From Pogonophryne albipinna (lineage: Eukaryota > Chordata > Actinopteri > Perciformes > Artedidraconidae), in NCBI GenBank assembly GCA_028583405.1, contig CM053256.1, positions 27,433,713-27,497,712 of the forward strand: DNA of 64,000 nucleotides, in the 5' to 3' direction. This document shows positions 25,190-38,621 of this stretch, one piece after another. Each line of letters opens with the position of its first letter. Position 1 is the first letter of the stretch. Both the position numbers and the translations under genes were made by a program. The notes below the pieces were generated by a model. That model made no database searches, was not told where the DNA came from, and was given only the letters and a program-made list of their open reading frames with translations.

Positions 25190-27877
25190 GTCGGTCCTAC
25201 TTCTGCTGTGCTATCTCTTGATATCTGTCTGAGGTTTTGGATGATTGTCAGCTTGGACTTCAAACTAGTTCTGAGATTCAAGTCAGAGAAAGTCAGAATT
25301 ATTTTGTCTAAGAATTCTCAGATTATCTTCTCTCTTCTCAAACCTTTTCACTCTGTGGTCTCAGTGCATATGTCAACTTTTCCATTTCTTATATCTCATG
25401 AATCACGTCCGTCCACTCACCCTCCGTCGGAGCCTCCTGGCTCATCCACTTCCTTGTGATAGACTTTTTGGTTGCCACCCTTTAAATGTAAAAAATGTAC
25501 TTATGTCTACGATATAAGGGATTTATATCGTAGTTTATTTTCCCCAGGTACATCACTTCAGTTTTCAGTGGTACTTTTACTTGAAGTATTTTTACCTTAA
25601 ACTTGTGGGCCTGAGTGTATGCTATGTTATTTTGACGTATCTAATAGGGATCAGTTACATTGAATTGTTCAGTTAAACATTTGTCTATGTGTACAGATGA
25701 AACTAATGAGGTGCTTGGTAGCTGCTCAACTAAAACAAGTTGATTCAAATAATCTGATGAAGTATACTGAGGCCTGTGTGCTGAATTGTACATAGTTTGG
25801 ACTGGGCATTGTTGGAAGTTCTTTGTTATTGGTATACACAATACTCCGGTTTCTGCACTGATGCCAAAATAATAATGTTCCATATGTCAAACAGAGCAGT
25901 GTGTATCATTAACACTAGCAGCCTTACGAGCTGTGATGCACCTCCACAGAGGGACAGGGTGAGAGATGAAAGGGTTGTGGGGAGAGATGTGACTGTGTGA
26001 GGAGAAGGGAATAGGTGCATGCTGGTGTTCTATAAACAATATGAACTCAGTTATTGTTGTTCGGAGCACGGGTGGCCAACACTGCAAAAGCAGCACCTGA
26101 TGCACACAGTTTATGGAGGAATTATCCTACTTTAATCCTCAGTGCCCAACTGCTTGAATTTCATTAAGTCATTAATCATTGAAATCTAAATAAAAATAAA
26201 TAAATTACCTTTTTTAAGATTACTATGACTGACACTTTTAAAGAAAACATATCAAATGGCAAAAAACATACATTTGTGAACTGATAAACCCATTTAAAAA
26301 AAGTGTGTCAGTCTCCATGATGATTGAGTAAACTGAGTCATTATTGCTTTGATGATTTTAAATGGTGGCAATATGCCCAAATATAAAAAAGAATAAAGAT
26401 TTAAAAGCAGACTAAGGTTCTAGCCAATAGATGAGAGCAGTGCTACGTCCCTGCAAAATGACGGTCCGCCCACTTTCCAGTGAAACGAAGAATCACTTCC
26501 AAGAGTCTAAAAGCTGCTGCAGTGTATTGCACGTTCAATACCTAAATAAATCCACAATGATATTTTCTTACTTTCACTTCAAACGGACAGTAAAAGTAGT
26601 GATATGTGTCTTCAGGCCTCAGGTCAACAGAGAGGACCATCAACGTAATCTATGGGACCCTCAGTCAATACTGCACGTGTGTGGGAAACATCACAGCTAC
26701 ATTATGATGCTAATGAGGTTAACGTCAATCATCAAAATAAACAGTTGTAATGTTCAAAGTCAAGGTAATGAATATAGAAGCTTCAATAAAATATAAAACA
26801 CTGACCAGCCAAGGGAATCCCAGTTTAGAGTTAGCCACTCGTCAACCATTAGATTAAAAAGGAAATCGATCCCCTATTGTTTTGTACTTCCAGCATATCG
26901 TTGCCGATCATCGATCTCCAGTGATATTGAGTGATTGTTTGCCTGACTGACCATTATATTTGTGCTCCATGTAGATAATAATTGCACAGTATTCTTAATG
27001 TTCTGATCGGATTGCAGAAGACATCAGAATTTGAATTTACTGCCAGTCAAATGACAGCAGATATTTTCACCCAAAAAGAGGCGTGACCCATGAGGAAAAG
27101 TACCTGGATGAGTTGCTCATCTATTAGCAAGTGTCACCATGGCAACATTATTCTTCCTGTTTACATCTAGCAGAGCTCCCATATATAGAAACTATTGTTA
27201 CAGAACTTAAAATATGATTTTCTCCCAACTGGAAATAGGAAAATGAAAGATAATCAGAATTTCAGACTTCCTTGGCGTCGACTATAAAATACAAAGCACA
27301 CTTTAGTATTACACAGTTTTTGATAGTTACAGACACATAAGATCATTACTGAGACTTGAAGTTGCAAAGTGCATACATACAGTATCTCTACTTGGACTAA
27401 AAGTGAAATAAATAATGCTTATTTCATTTCATTCATACAGACAGACAGAGAGAAACAGGCTCACTGTAGGTGTTATCATCATCTCCCTGATTGCATTTAC
27501 TGTACCCACATTATCCACATGTCTCCCATAGTTCTGAGTGAAACACTCCACTGGTGGCTGGAAATGAGACACAAAGGGAGGGGAGACACGGGGGAGACAG
27601 AGTTTTGGGACAATAACTATAAGGACTCGGGAGTGTGAGCACTATTTCTATGTTTTACATTTTGAAGTGTGTCGAGTCCCAATACTATGTCATCATATCC
27701 TCTAACTAAGATACCTGATGTTAATATTCTGCAGTCAAAGTCTTTGTCCTTGAGCATCATTTTCAAGAAATCTGCATTTTGTTCTGTCTCTAAAGAGGTG
27801 AAATCATCCAACATTTCACAAAAAAGAAAATATATAATTAATATTTTAAGAATGTCTACATTTTCGGTTTAGTACCT

Positions 27878-27914
27878 GCTGTTATTGGGTTTCATCCAGA
27901 AACCCAATAACAGC
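27878..27914. repeat. Perfect 15-bp stem, 7-nt loop hairpin
   Basis: GCTGTTATTGGGTTT and AAACCCAATAACAGC are exact complements separated by CATCCAG. The stem is too short for a canonical pre-miRNA and not followed by a T run, so a terminator or miRNA reading is not supported. Confidence 0.8.
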
Positions 27915-30607
27915 TTTTCAAGTTACCCATACCATGGACACAGTGAATTACAGTGATATCAAAGTGTTCACAAATGGTAGCAATTCCATTTTTATCTACA
28001 CACTTGTGCAAATGTAAATAACCCAATCATTAATAGGACACAAACTGTGATCTATAAGGCGTTGTACATGCAAGGTGTTGGTATTGTATAAAGTCATGAA
28101 TGAGCATGCAATAGCAATCTCCTTAGAAAACTGAAAGAAGTCATCTGGATTTCTAATCTCTCACTTTTATTTTGAAGTTGTTGTGTCTTCAACACACACT
28201 GGCCATAGAGGTGTCTCATTGGACCCTTGAAATATTGTACAGGGTCTTCACAAAAAGGCTTAAGGCGATGATTATATAAGGAGCAGACACTTCCTGTGAG
28301 TGTTTGCCAGTAAAGTAACAAGAGCACAATCCTCCAAATGAGCCCCCCCGGCCCCATGCTGCTGCTGCAGGAGGAAATAATCACAGCTCTGTCTGTGATG
28401 CTGATTTCCCCTGATGATGACTGACAGGTGTCTGAGCAGGAATCAGCCTGCGCATTGTAGGTATTAGTGTGATTATGTGAATTTTGATGGGCAAATAGAG
28501 GGAAGGAGCCGTGGTGTCCCATATCCCCCTCTGATCAGCTGCTGTCAGTCCGTGGAGAGAAATTAATAAACAGAGAAGATCTAAAGAGATATTTTAAGAA
28601 CCCACAGGCCACCGCTCGCTCATCCAGGCATTCTGACTTTATAATGGTGTATTGTGTCTGTTCGTGGCACTGATTGGTATGACTTAGTCTCCACCCAGTT
28701 CATAAAATACTTTTAGATGTGTAACTCCAAACTCCAGGGAATGTGTGCATTGTGTGTTCAATTGTGTTTATGCTACAACACATCAATGTGAACACTCTTT
28801 GAATCAGATCTATGAGAAGTAGATTTGCTTCACCACTCACAAAGCATTGACAAGACAAAAGCAAAGATGAGGCAGGAATTGACAGTGTCAGTCCAATCAT
28901 CTCATCATCATCATCACCATCTCTACCACCATCATCATCATCTTCATCAGTAAATTATTACACAGTGGAATAATCATTTCTGATTGGTCAATTTGGATTT
29001 GGATTTCTTCGGTAACACACAGCTGCTAAGGAGGATCAAGGGACTCTGTGCCATCGTGTCTTTCCGCAGAAAGAAGTCCGTTCAATTTAACGTCAACATT
29101 ATTTTTTCCCATCGGAAAACACCATGGAATCCTTTTTGAATATCAATTTTCATGAAGCTTTGGATTCATGGTGGCTTAACTGTCCCCAGTAAAGAAAAGA
29201 AGACAAGAGAAGGAAAGAGGTTGAAGACGGACACTGCAGTGGCCATGTTTAAAGATGTTATTGAATGTTTTTTTGGTTAGAAGCCTGCGTACAGCCTGTG
29301 CATAACACAAGCTGAGAAGAGCCAAGGTGGTTGCTTGAGTGACTAAATGAGACTACTTAATATCATCACAGCTAACACAAGTTCAACTTTAGCGGTGGTG
29401 GCGTGAAGTCATGTGACTGTGATGTAGTTTGTATATAGCCTAAAATGTGCTATTTGCTCAAGGCTATTGAATTTACGCTTCAACCGTTATAAAAGTGGTG
29501 TTAATATGTGGAAGTGATCCTGCTGCAAGTATAATGAAGGTTTGTTTGCCACAGAGATTTGATGCTGCTATAATCCAAAAAAAATCCTATTGACTTTTTG
29601 TGACATTCACTTTCGGGTCAGCTTACAGAAACACGTCATCACTGCACCACTCCATAGGCTTATAATTGTTAGGTGTGTAGATAGCAGATCAAGAGGTGTG
29701 TAAATAAATCAATTTTGGAAATATCCAACTGGTTATGTGAATGAAGTTTGATGAAACAACTGAAGTTTTCATCATGATGAGATGTGCTGAGAACAAGACG
29801 TGGGTAACAGTGGTATTGTGAGGGGCTCGGGGCAGAGTGAGGAAGCAGAGTGAAACAGAGGGATGAGCCTCTGTGCAGCGACGAGACCTCTTGGCGGGGT
29901 TAACCGCAAGGTAATTGAAAACTGGTCCGTACATGTGACCGCTGTTTACTCGGTTCACAGCCCATTTATCTGCAGGTTTAGCTGATATTACTGAAGAAGG
30001 GCTGACTGGGCGCTTTGTACACCTTAACACCTTTAGAGGCTGTGCTGCACTGCACAAGTTTCAAGTCTCTTGACTGTCTCTCCATTTTACCAGCAGACTG
30101 CACATGCTGTCAGTGCTTAGAACACAGCTGTAGAACTGGACTGAACCATTAGCATGTCCATAAGCACTGAGGCTTCAGTGTCTAGGAAGTACACACAGTC
30201 CAGTGGAACATTCCTGAAGTACATCAGCTTGTGCTCTTTACAAGGATGCGACATTAACTGACTGAATCGTGGCTGTGAGGAAACATTATGGCTGGCCCAA
30301 CACCCTGTAATAGATTCATTTTGGTGATGCTACTGTAAACAGTGCAGCATCTTGTTCTGTTTCCAGGGACAATATACTGAACTACATGGATTTGGACAAA
30401 TACACGGATACCTATTGACATCTAGGTGTGACCAACAAGTATTCACATTTGCAACCTGTCCCAGCATTTTGCAACATATATTCAGGGGCGCACATAACTT
30501 TTTTGCCCTGGTTCTCAAAGGAGCACCTGGAGATGTTGCTTGGTGCTCATCCTTAAAATGAAATAAACCGTCACTTTTGAGGGGGTCTTTATTTGCCAGA
30601 CACACGG

Positions 30608-31373
30608 CACTGAACACACAGAGGTGAACACTGAACACAGAACACACATGCAGAGGTGAACACTGAACACAGAACACACATGCAGAGGTGAACACTGAAC
30701 ACAGAACACACATGCAGAGGTGAACACTGAACACAGAACACACATGCAGAGGTGAACACAGAACACACATGCAGAGGTGAACACAGAACACACATGCAGA
30801 GGTGAACACTGAACACACATGCAGAGGTGAACACAGAACACAGAACACACATGCAGAGGTGAACACAGAACACAGAACACACATGCAGAGGTGAACACAG
30901 AACACACATGCAGAGGTGAACACTGAACACACATGCAGAGGTGAACACTGAACACACATGCAGAGGTGAACACTGAACACACATGCAGAGGTGAACACAG
31001 AACACACATGCAGAGGTGAACACTGAACACACATGCAGAGGTGAACACAGAACACACATGCAGAGGTGAACACAGAACACACATGCAGAGGTGAACACAG
31101 AACACACATGCAGAGGTGAACACAGAACACACATGCAGAGGTGAACACTGAACACACATGCAGAGGTGAACACTGAACACACATGCAGAGGTGAACACAG
31201 AACACACATGCAGAGGTGAACACTGAACACACATGCAGAGGTGAACACAGAACACACATGCAGAGGTGAACACAGAACACACATGCAGAGGTGAACACTG
31301 AACACACATGCAGAGGTGAACACAGAACACACATGCAGAGGTGAACACAGAACACACATGCAGAGGTGAACAC
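30608..31373. repeat. 25-bp minisatellite, about 28 units
   Basis: The unit is GAACACACATGCAGAGGTGA plus ACACT or ACACA. I count 28 copies of ATGCAGAGGTGAACAC. Early units and a few later ones are 32 bp, with an extra ACACAGA. Because 25 is 1 modulo 3 and the unit lacks minus-strand stops in any phase, all three minus frames are open for 250-350 codons; these Cys/Val/His-rich frames are not genes. Confidence 0.97.
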
Positions 31374-31400
31374 AAGACAACATTAGCACGACCAGTAATC

Positions 31401-31505
31401 CTACAAGCTGTCATCACTACCCTCCTGACTGTTCTCCTCACTGTCTTCCTCTCTGTCAGACATGGTAGCTGATGATGTAGGCCTACTTCTTTCTCTCTGG
31501 TTGAG
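31401..31505 (-). pseudogene. Short transposon N-terminal frame
   Basis: Minus-strand reading gives AANRRLNQRERSRPTSSAT, then MSDREEDSEENSQEG and a stop at 31401-31403. The first part matches the frame beginning at 63866. Relative to that copy about 130 bp are deleted upstream, so the true start is lost. It stops just before the minisatellite. Confidence 0.55.
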
Positions 31506-32852
31506 TCTGCGATTAGCTGCTAACTTATTTTATTTGTGTTGTTCATTCATATCTTATTTTACCTTAACATTTATTTATGTATGCATTTTTTTTTTGTCTC
31601 CAGTTTTAAAGGATATTTTTGGTTACTGTCCTATAGTATACATTGGAATGATTTCAAAGCTGTTTATCCCAATAATTATAAAGGAGTGCCTTGGAAATAT
31701 GTGTTTACATAAATTGTGACCAAAACATTTGAGACCCACTGAGATAACTTAGACTAAAGTGAACTATCTAAACACTCAGAGTCCTTTACCTCACTGAGCT
31801 GTAGTATCAGCCTCTCAGTCTGACTGGAGAGGACTCTCCCTCCACATTATTGTAGAAACATTTTCTTCTTATATCCGTTAGAGCAGCTAGCACCAGATTC
31901 TAATAACAACAGCGCCGGTACCGGTGCTCGCTCCCTCGCACCAGTTATGTGCAGCCCTGCATATATTCATTGTTGCTTGTTTTTTGCATTTAATTGAATG
32001 TCCATTTCTTGTATGTGTTTCATTAAACCACACCAATCCGACAGTCAGCTGATTTTTGCCGTCTGTGAGAACCTCTCATCGTTTTTGCGGTGCATCCTGC
32101 CTTCTTAATGCAAGTTGGCCCTTCTTGGCTGGCTTTTCTGACTTTCTAGAATGTTTAGTATAGAAAGCAGATCCGGCTGCAATCCCTTGATACTGTTGGT
32201 GACATGAATCACTCATTTTGTCTTCTCAGCTTAAGTGAATCAATGCACAAGAAGAGATACAGTACAGACAAGAGTTTAACAAGCTGACGACTAAAGTCAA
32301 GAGGCTACAGACAGAGGCTCTTTTTATTCGTCATCTTCATCGACACAGATATTTTCACAACAGCATTGTGTTCAATAATTAAACAAATATGGTGGGCTTT
32401 GTTTCATGCAAGTGTCATAACAACGGCTTGTTGATCCACATCCCAACATCATCCGGTTTCACTTCTTTCTTTTTTTTTATAACAAAAATAGGGCTAGTTG
32501 TGTTTGTGGTATATTCAAGTGTGATTTATGGCAATCCTAAGAGACAAAAGAAAAGGGTGAGTTGGGGAGTTTAGCATTACAAATGAAAGCAGCAGAGATT
32601 ACGATATCCTCACTTCAAGTTAACCATCATTTGATGAACTCACAGAAACCCTGGATTTTACACTCGTATGTTTGAAACAGCATACTCCCAGTTTTGATAA
32701 CGACTATCTGTCATAAAAGTTTGCCTTTCAAGCCCAAGTTTAGATTTTATTTGAAGTTATTTCACACTTGACAAAGCTCCTCCAGAGCCGCAGAAGACAT
32801 TATACAACTGTTTTCACAGGTTGAAGAGTACTCCTCACGACAAATGTAGGTT

Positions 32853-33646
32853 TAGACCCCATTTACACGGGAACGTTTGCGTTTACGCACCGTATGCGTT
32901 TTCCAAAAAGTATTTCGTTCACACGCATTCGGCTCAATTAACGTGTCCGTTCACACGAGACCGCTGGAAACGCTGTAGTACATATGCCAGGCCTGTAAGT
33001 GGCGCTGCTGCCGCCACAAAATACACCAAAAGCAGCGAAGAAGACCCCCGGAGCATGGTTGCCATGGTTGCCCTTCTGTTTATTCTCCGTGGTGAACGGC
33101 GTGTGCTCCTGCAGTAGATCTCTCCGGTAGTCCACCAGCAGATGAAAAACACCCACCTCTCCGCCTCTTCCAAGGGACGAGGGAACCGTGCAGCAGAGTT
33201 TCCGCCGGTCAACATGTCCGTTAAAGTTTAAATCTTCCGTACAAAATTTGAAAAGTGCCGGTCAAAGGTCTTCTTTGTTATTTATTGAGCTTTAAAACAA
33301 ATTGATAACGACTCTATATAATAATATAAGAATAATAAACGGAGCCTCTCTTTTCCTCCCCCTCTTCTGACAGCCCAGCAGCTGATCTCTGAGCAGGAGA
33401 CGTGGGGAGAGGGAGGCGGGGCTATTTCATCGCTATCAGAAAATGATCGTATAGAGGCGTACAGACGGAGCCGTTTGCCCCCCCCAGAGCGTTCCTTTTG
33501 CAGATCTATCCACCTTGGGACCCGTTATCGTTTGCGGGGTCCGTTTCTATTGTTTTGTTACGGCCTCATGTAAACGAAAGGGCTATACGCAAGAGACACT
33601 ATGGATACAAGTTCAACCCGTGTCGTCCTTGTGTAAACGGGACTTA
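32853..33646. mobile_element. Probable DNA transposon with GTTTACAC ends
   Basis: The left end AGACCCCATTTACACGGGAA and the right end (rc AAGTCCCGTTTACACAAGGA) are imperfect inverted repeats, roughly 17 of 22 bases. The interior has further GTTTACGC and TTCACACG motifs and no coding frame. No clear target duplication was found. Confidence 0.55.
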
Positions 33647-34453
33647 GTGCCCTTTGAATGGTTGAATTTCACACGTTTTTAACATTGTTTTCTTGGAATC
33701 TAAAAAGATGAGCTGTGTCAGCACTCAACAATGATGATGGAAAAGGGAAGGCACGGCTCCTTCTGAAATGGGTTGTGGGCTTTATGAGGGGTAATATACA
33801 AGTTTAACCTCCTTATTTGTGTTGAAAATGGAGAACTCCGCATCAGGGTTTATTCCTCCTAGAACATGTAATTTGCCTTCAGTTAACCTCAACAGTCCCA
33901 TCAGTATTCAGATCATCAGCTTTACTGGGCTCCAGCTATTGTTTTGACCTCCATTTAACTCCATTCAAGGCTATGTCCACGTGTTCTGTTTGTGTTGGAA
34001 GCTCTGCGAGGAAAAGGAGCTTGGCGAAGCACACACTTACTGTTGTACTTGTACTCTCACTGTAGCCTTGATCTTTGGCATGTGATGAACACTCTGCAGA
34101 GGTGTGAGGAGGAGCGAAATGTTGTGAGGGCTTTAGCTCACTGAATGATGTTATCCTCTGCACTGTTGAATACAACATTTGAAAATACAAGTTTTAAGGT
34201 TAATCATTTGCATTCACTTCAGGAAGCCTGAACACTGCTCACATTCATCTCAAAGCAATGCGCTCTGTAACATTAAATACAATGCATCTTCCAGATAGTA
34301 TCGTTGATATCTCTGATTTTGTTTGTCTATCTATACAATTACAAACGTTTATATCAAGATTTGTCCGGGTTGAAAAAGAAAGTTAAATGTAGGAAAATAA
34401 CATGTGTGTAATAAACAAGTGGTCAACTGAAAATGATTATATAGGATTTTATT

Positions 34454-34986
34454 TTAAAGGTCCCATGTCATGGCCATTTCTACTGATCATATTTCCATTG
34501 TTGAGGTCTACTAGAACACCTTCTCATACAGCATCTCTGTAAAGTATGTGTATTCACCAGGTAGTCACGCTCTGTCCTAAACGGCTTGTTGGAGTTCCTG
34601 CCCCCCCCCTCCCTGTGAGCCCAGTGTGCTCTGATTGGTCGGGACGTTGCGAAAATACACAGCCGGAAAAAATCTGCCACTTCCTTACAGAGCCCCTCCT
34701 CCAACACACACAAACGCGCACATGACCAATGAGGGCAGAGATAAGTTTGTGCACAGATGGAAGGCTGACAGGCAGGTAGGCCATCCAGTTACTTTAGCCG
34801 GGCCGGCTCAGATGATTGGTCGTACTTTTTACAGTACTACGGCTTCCACAGATGATATTTTTTTATGTATTTTTTGTCAAAGCACTTAAGATATTCATTG
34901 CTATCGGGATGTTAAGAGCATTCCATGGAATATAACAAAAAGTGTATCTCGAGCCGGTTTCTCAAACTTACCTACCCCACCTTTAA
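34454..34986. mobile_element. TTAA-flanked MITE with two different family ends
   Basis: The left end TTAAAGGTCCCATGTCATGG equals the terminus of the MITE at 14716. The right end, read inward, is TTAAAGGTGGGGTAGGTAAG, which equals the start of the fragment at 56179. TTAA bounds both sides. The 533-bp interior is non-coding. Confidence 0.75.
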
Positions 34987-36605
34987 GTTCATATTATTCT
35001 GAAAAGGGTCATTTTGCTGAATGAGTACTTTTTTGTACTTTAAGTACATTTAGATTCTTTCAGCTTTTACTTCAGTAACATTTAGAAATAAGGACCGTAT
35101 TGGAGTGTTTAAAGACCATAGTACTTTTACTTAAGTACAGGACCTGAGTACTTCTTCCAGCACTGTTGGTACCAGTCATAGCCATCGCACAACAATGGAG
35201 TTCTATGGTTTAGAGGAATAATAGAATTTGGATACACACACCATGCCTGTTAGTAGATCCATTCTTTGTTGGTGTGGCTCTGCGCAGGGTTAACAAGAAA
35301 CCATATCCCACTTCTACTCCAATGTGTCCTGCCAGCAGTTTGAACATGTTCGCTCAGACTGTGGAAGCAGGTTTGTGGAAGCGAGAACAGCTACTGTATT
35401 TGCCCTTTTAAGAATAACAAGCTTGTACAAGGAATAGATAAAACACAGAGAATGATTGAACCTGCACCTAATGCTGTTTCCGTTGCAGAGGCTACACAGG
35501 ATTATGTCACTGTACATGTACGACTACTCCTTCTGACACAAATGCTATCTAAATGTGACTGGCACTGAAGCAGTCTGGTTCTGTTTGTCTTTGTGTGAGA
35601 ATTTGTAAACGGCTCATAGACCGCCCTCCAACCGGAGATGGGGTGCAGGCAGCACGCCTTGCAGCCCGAACCCCCCTTCACCTTCATCTCTCTCTGTCCC
35701 ATTATTGCCACACCTGACAGGCTGCTATAATTGATTGTGCTGAAGGAATTACGGCGACGGCTTCTGATGCGCTAGGTGCTTAAGTTGACGTCTTCAGACA
35801 CATTAATATGGAAATCCCTGTAAACTAAATGATATTTGTCCCCCTTTTTATGCAAATGTTTACCACCAAGCCAGTTATCACTTTGATGTTTCACTTGGAA
35901 GAGCTATGGTGGTTGGGACTGCATTTCCTTGGCTGGATGTACCGCTACCAATTATGCACTGCATTCAAGATAACGTCCCTCTAACCTTTATTACAAAGGC
36001 CTTTAATGTTCCTCTCATGTGGGGCCTCTTCTTCATGCTTTGGTATTTAAGGAAACTGTTAGCTCTACATAAACTGTGCCTTTCATAGTTAGCTGCTTGA
36101 ATATGATTTTTAACATCCAAAGAATACAACAAATCAGTTTTAAAGAGTTTTTGATGAAGGTTGTTGGGCCAGGAAAAGAGATATCATGTGCATGTCCAAA
36201 CAAATTGTTCTGTTCCCACCTGTCTTGGTTTTGAAGTAACTTCCAAGCCCCCAGACCTGCCCTTCTTTAAAGCTGCTCTCATCATATTTCTATAGAAACA
36301 AAATGAGAGTTCTAACCAACTATGCAGCTCCCCTTAGTTGAGCATTTTGTAGCTTGTTAGCGGGTCAGATTTCATTGTTCTTGTTTACAGCATTTAATAA
36401 AGGCAGCTCCTTTCACTGAGAAGGCTCTGATGAACCCGGGATGTGTAAATAAATCAATGTTTGCTAAAAAAAATTGCCCATAACTTTATAGAGTGATAAT
36501 ATGCATGTTGAGTTTTCAGCTTGTTCTGCTGCTGTCCATGCAGCTTGAGGATGCACAAGCTGATGGTAGTAGGGCCCTTTAGTGTCCCAGATCCCAAAAG
36601 TATTA

Positions 36606-37057
36606 GGGTGCGTCTCACTTCGGTTATTTTTCATTTCCTCGCTACTCGGTCGCGGTATCACCGGACGTTGATTTGTCTGCGCCATCTTGAGTAGCGTCCC
36701 AGTGGCCTTATTTTTGCCGGAGGATCGAGGAGCGATAACAGAGGAGCGATAATCGAGGAACTACCAGACCATCCTCCGGTGAAATCCTCAGACACTCGCC
36801 CCGCCCCCTTACTGTGTATCGCTCACTGATTGGACGATGCAGCGCATGCCCTGATCTGGCTGCTGTCAGACGATCAGCTGTGCGGCGTCATCACAAACGC
36901 AGAGGAAAGGACGTCCCATTGCTCTTAAAAGTCATTTCCCTGCTTCTCGTGGTTTCCTTGCGTCTCTCCATGCTTCCCTGGTGGGAGGGACTAGACGCAG
37001 GGAAACGACGCAAGTGAGGGAAGCAAGGAATCCATTTAACCGAAGTGAGATACACCC
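36606..37057. mobile_element. TTA-flanked MITE, PIF/Harbinger-like
   Basis: The inverted ends GGGTGCGTCTCACTTCGGTT and AACCGAAGTGAGATACACCC differ at two positions. TTA lies at 36603-36605 and 37058-37060, the 3-bp duplication used by PIF/Harbinger elements. The 452-bp interior has many CGAGGA/GTTTCC motifs but no frame. Confidence 0.7.
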
Positions 37058-37287
37058 TTAGTCTACTATTACTAGACTTAAATAGATTAGAATCATCAAA
37101 AGCTTTACTTTGAACTGCACATTAGATAGAGTGTAGTTATGGCAATGAAAAGTCCCAGACAAAACAATAACAAATAATAAAAAATGGTGCAAAAAGAAAC
37201 ATATTAGAAATAATATAAAGACATACAATAGTGCAAGAGAATGTTGCATGATCAATGTTCAAGTAAATGCAGAAGTCTATATTTAGG

Positions 37288-37400
37288 TGCGGTTTTGGCC
37301 AGTGGGTTAGAGCGTTGATCATCAGATCAGAGGTGAACACCAGTTCGAAACCCGCCTCGGCCGCCACTGCGTCAGGCCGTTGTGTCCTTGGGCATGTAAA
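37288..37400 (+). mobile_element. Truncated tRNA-derived SINE
   Basis: GGCCAGTGGGTTAGAGCG followed by AGTTCGAAACCCGCC (B box) and CACTGCGTCAGGCCGTTGTG matches the heads at 46900 and 47111. The tail is missing after CTTGGGCA. Confidence 0.7.
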
Positions 37401-38621
37401 ATATAGAAATACAAGGCAAAAACATAATGTACCATTAAATACTGTACAGTGGAATAAAATACTGCTTATTGTAATACAAAATAAATATTTGAGTTGCAAA
37501 CAGATGAATGCTATAAAGTGATGAAGACTCTTCACAGTGCTCATGTGTTTAACATTCACTAATTAATTGAGGTATAAATCAGCTGTAGGAATATAAGTTT
37601 CTGTAAAGGGTTAAAATGTGCAGCGTTTCAGGTGTGCATGTCAATCTCCTGAAAGTTACTGTACTCATTTCTATGTGGCTTTGGGAGCTACATGGACCCC
37701 AGTGCAAAGCCACAGAGGACTGCACAGGTCACCACAGTGTCTCATTTTAATACTGTGACCTATTCATTTAGTTACAGCTCATTACCCACTCCTCGGGGCT
37801 ATTGTAAATTCAGCAGTTAATCACAATCACCTTATGTTCCCATATCATTTTATGATGCCACAAACCTCACTGAAACGTGGATTCTACAGAAGAAGTTAAG
37901 CTCATAGTTGCATAATGATAAAGGCACTGTAAAATAAAGCCTGCAGAGTGTTTGACTCTGTAGGTGAACGTGACATCTGCAGTATGAGGTGGAGTGGTGC
38001 TGGTGTGGCTGTGTAGTGCAGGCCGCTCCTCTGGCAGGGATTCGTTGGGTCTTATCTTGATGGGATGCTTTGACAGGTACTGCATCACATTAAAGGCCTT
38101 ACCAATCTTCCCTGTCACATCCAGCAGGAGGCTCACAGATAGGGACTCCCCCCCCCAACACTTTTCATTTTCTCTTCTCTCACCCACGTTTTCTTACACG
38201 ACATATTGAATTTTCTTCAGGTTTCAAAGACAAAATAAAGACATGCAGTATAGAAGCAAGATCACTAACTCTATCAAATAAGTCAAAGACATAGACCCCA
38301 AAGCCACCTACACACTTTCTATAATGTGCTTATGTTTTCCTACGAAGACATTTCCATTGGCTGGGTGTTTGATGCTTTCCTGGAATGCTTTTCACTTTAA
38401 ACTTTTTAGCTTTCTGTGTTGTTGGGAGCTCGACAGAAACAGAGCAGCAAAGTTATTGGAAATAATTAGGGCATAAATTACCTCTGTGGACATAACAAAA
38501 ATCATATACTTTTTAAATGTTACATGTACCTTAGACTTAATGTAATTCAACCCGGTTAGCTATCTCCTATTGACAAGGTTCGGAAAGATTTGACTCAATG
38601 TTATTGTCATTGCAGAGAATA

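Larger units (their letters stand above)
30483..31959 (-). mobile_element. hAT-type transposon with internal 25-bp minisatellite
   Basis: Ends CAGGGGCGCACATAACT and AGTTATGTGCAGCCCTG are inverted with two mismatches. A perfect 8-bp duplication, CATATATT, lies at 30475-30482 and 31960-31967. On the minus strand, reading from 31959, come the shared core (about 31730-31900), a spacer shared with 63595-63790, a short transposase-like frame (31401-31463 and in-frame upstream), then the minisatellite. The 1477-bp copy lacks a catalytic domain. Confidence 0.88.

Noticed and set aside
24866..25459. A 197-codon open frame as a single long exon
   Set aside because: Only 25025-25189 matches ASCC3; the rest is intron read-through past clear AG and GT sites.
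30608..31373. Possible CRISPR-like array of regular repeats
   Set aside because: Units are directly adjacent without unique spacers and the genome is eukaryotic.
30330..31441. Three long overlapping minus-strand frames resembling a Cys-rich repeat protein
   Set aside because: They follow from a stop-free 25-bp tandem repeat inside a transposon; no splice sites, signal peptide or single preferred frame.
35900..36090. A 60-codon frame with hydrophobic stretches (35906-36088)
   Set aside because: Single short frame in AT-rich intron, no homology or splice support.
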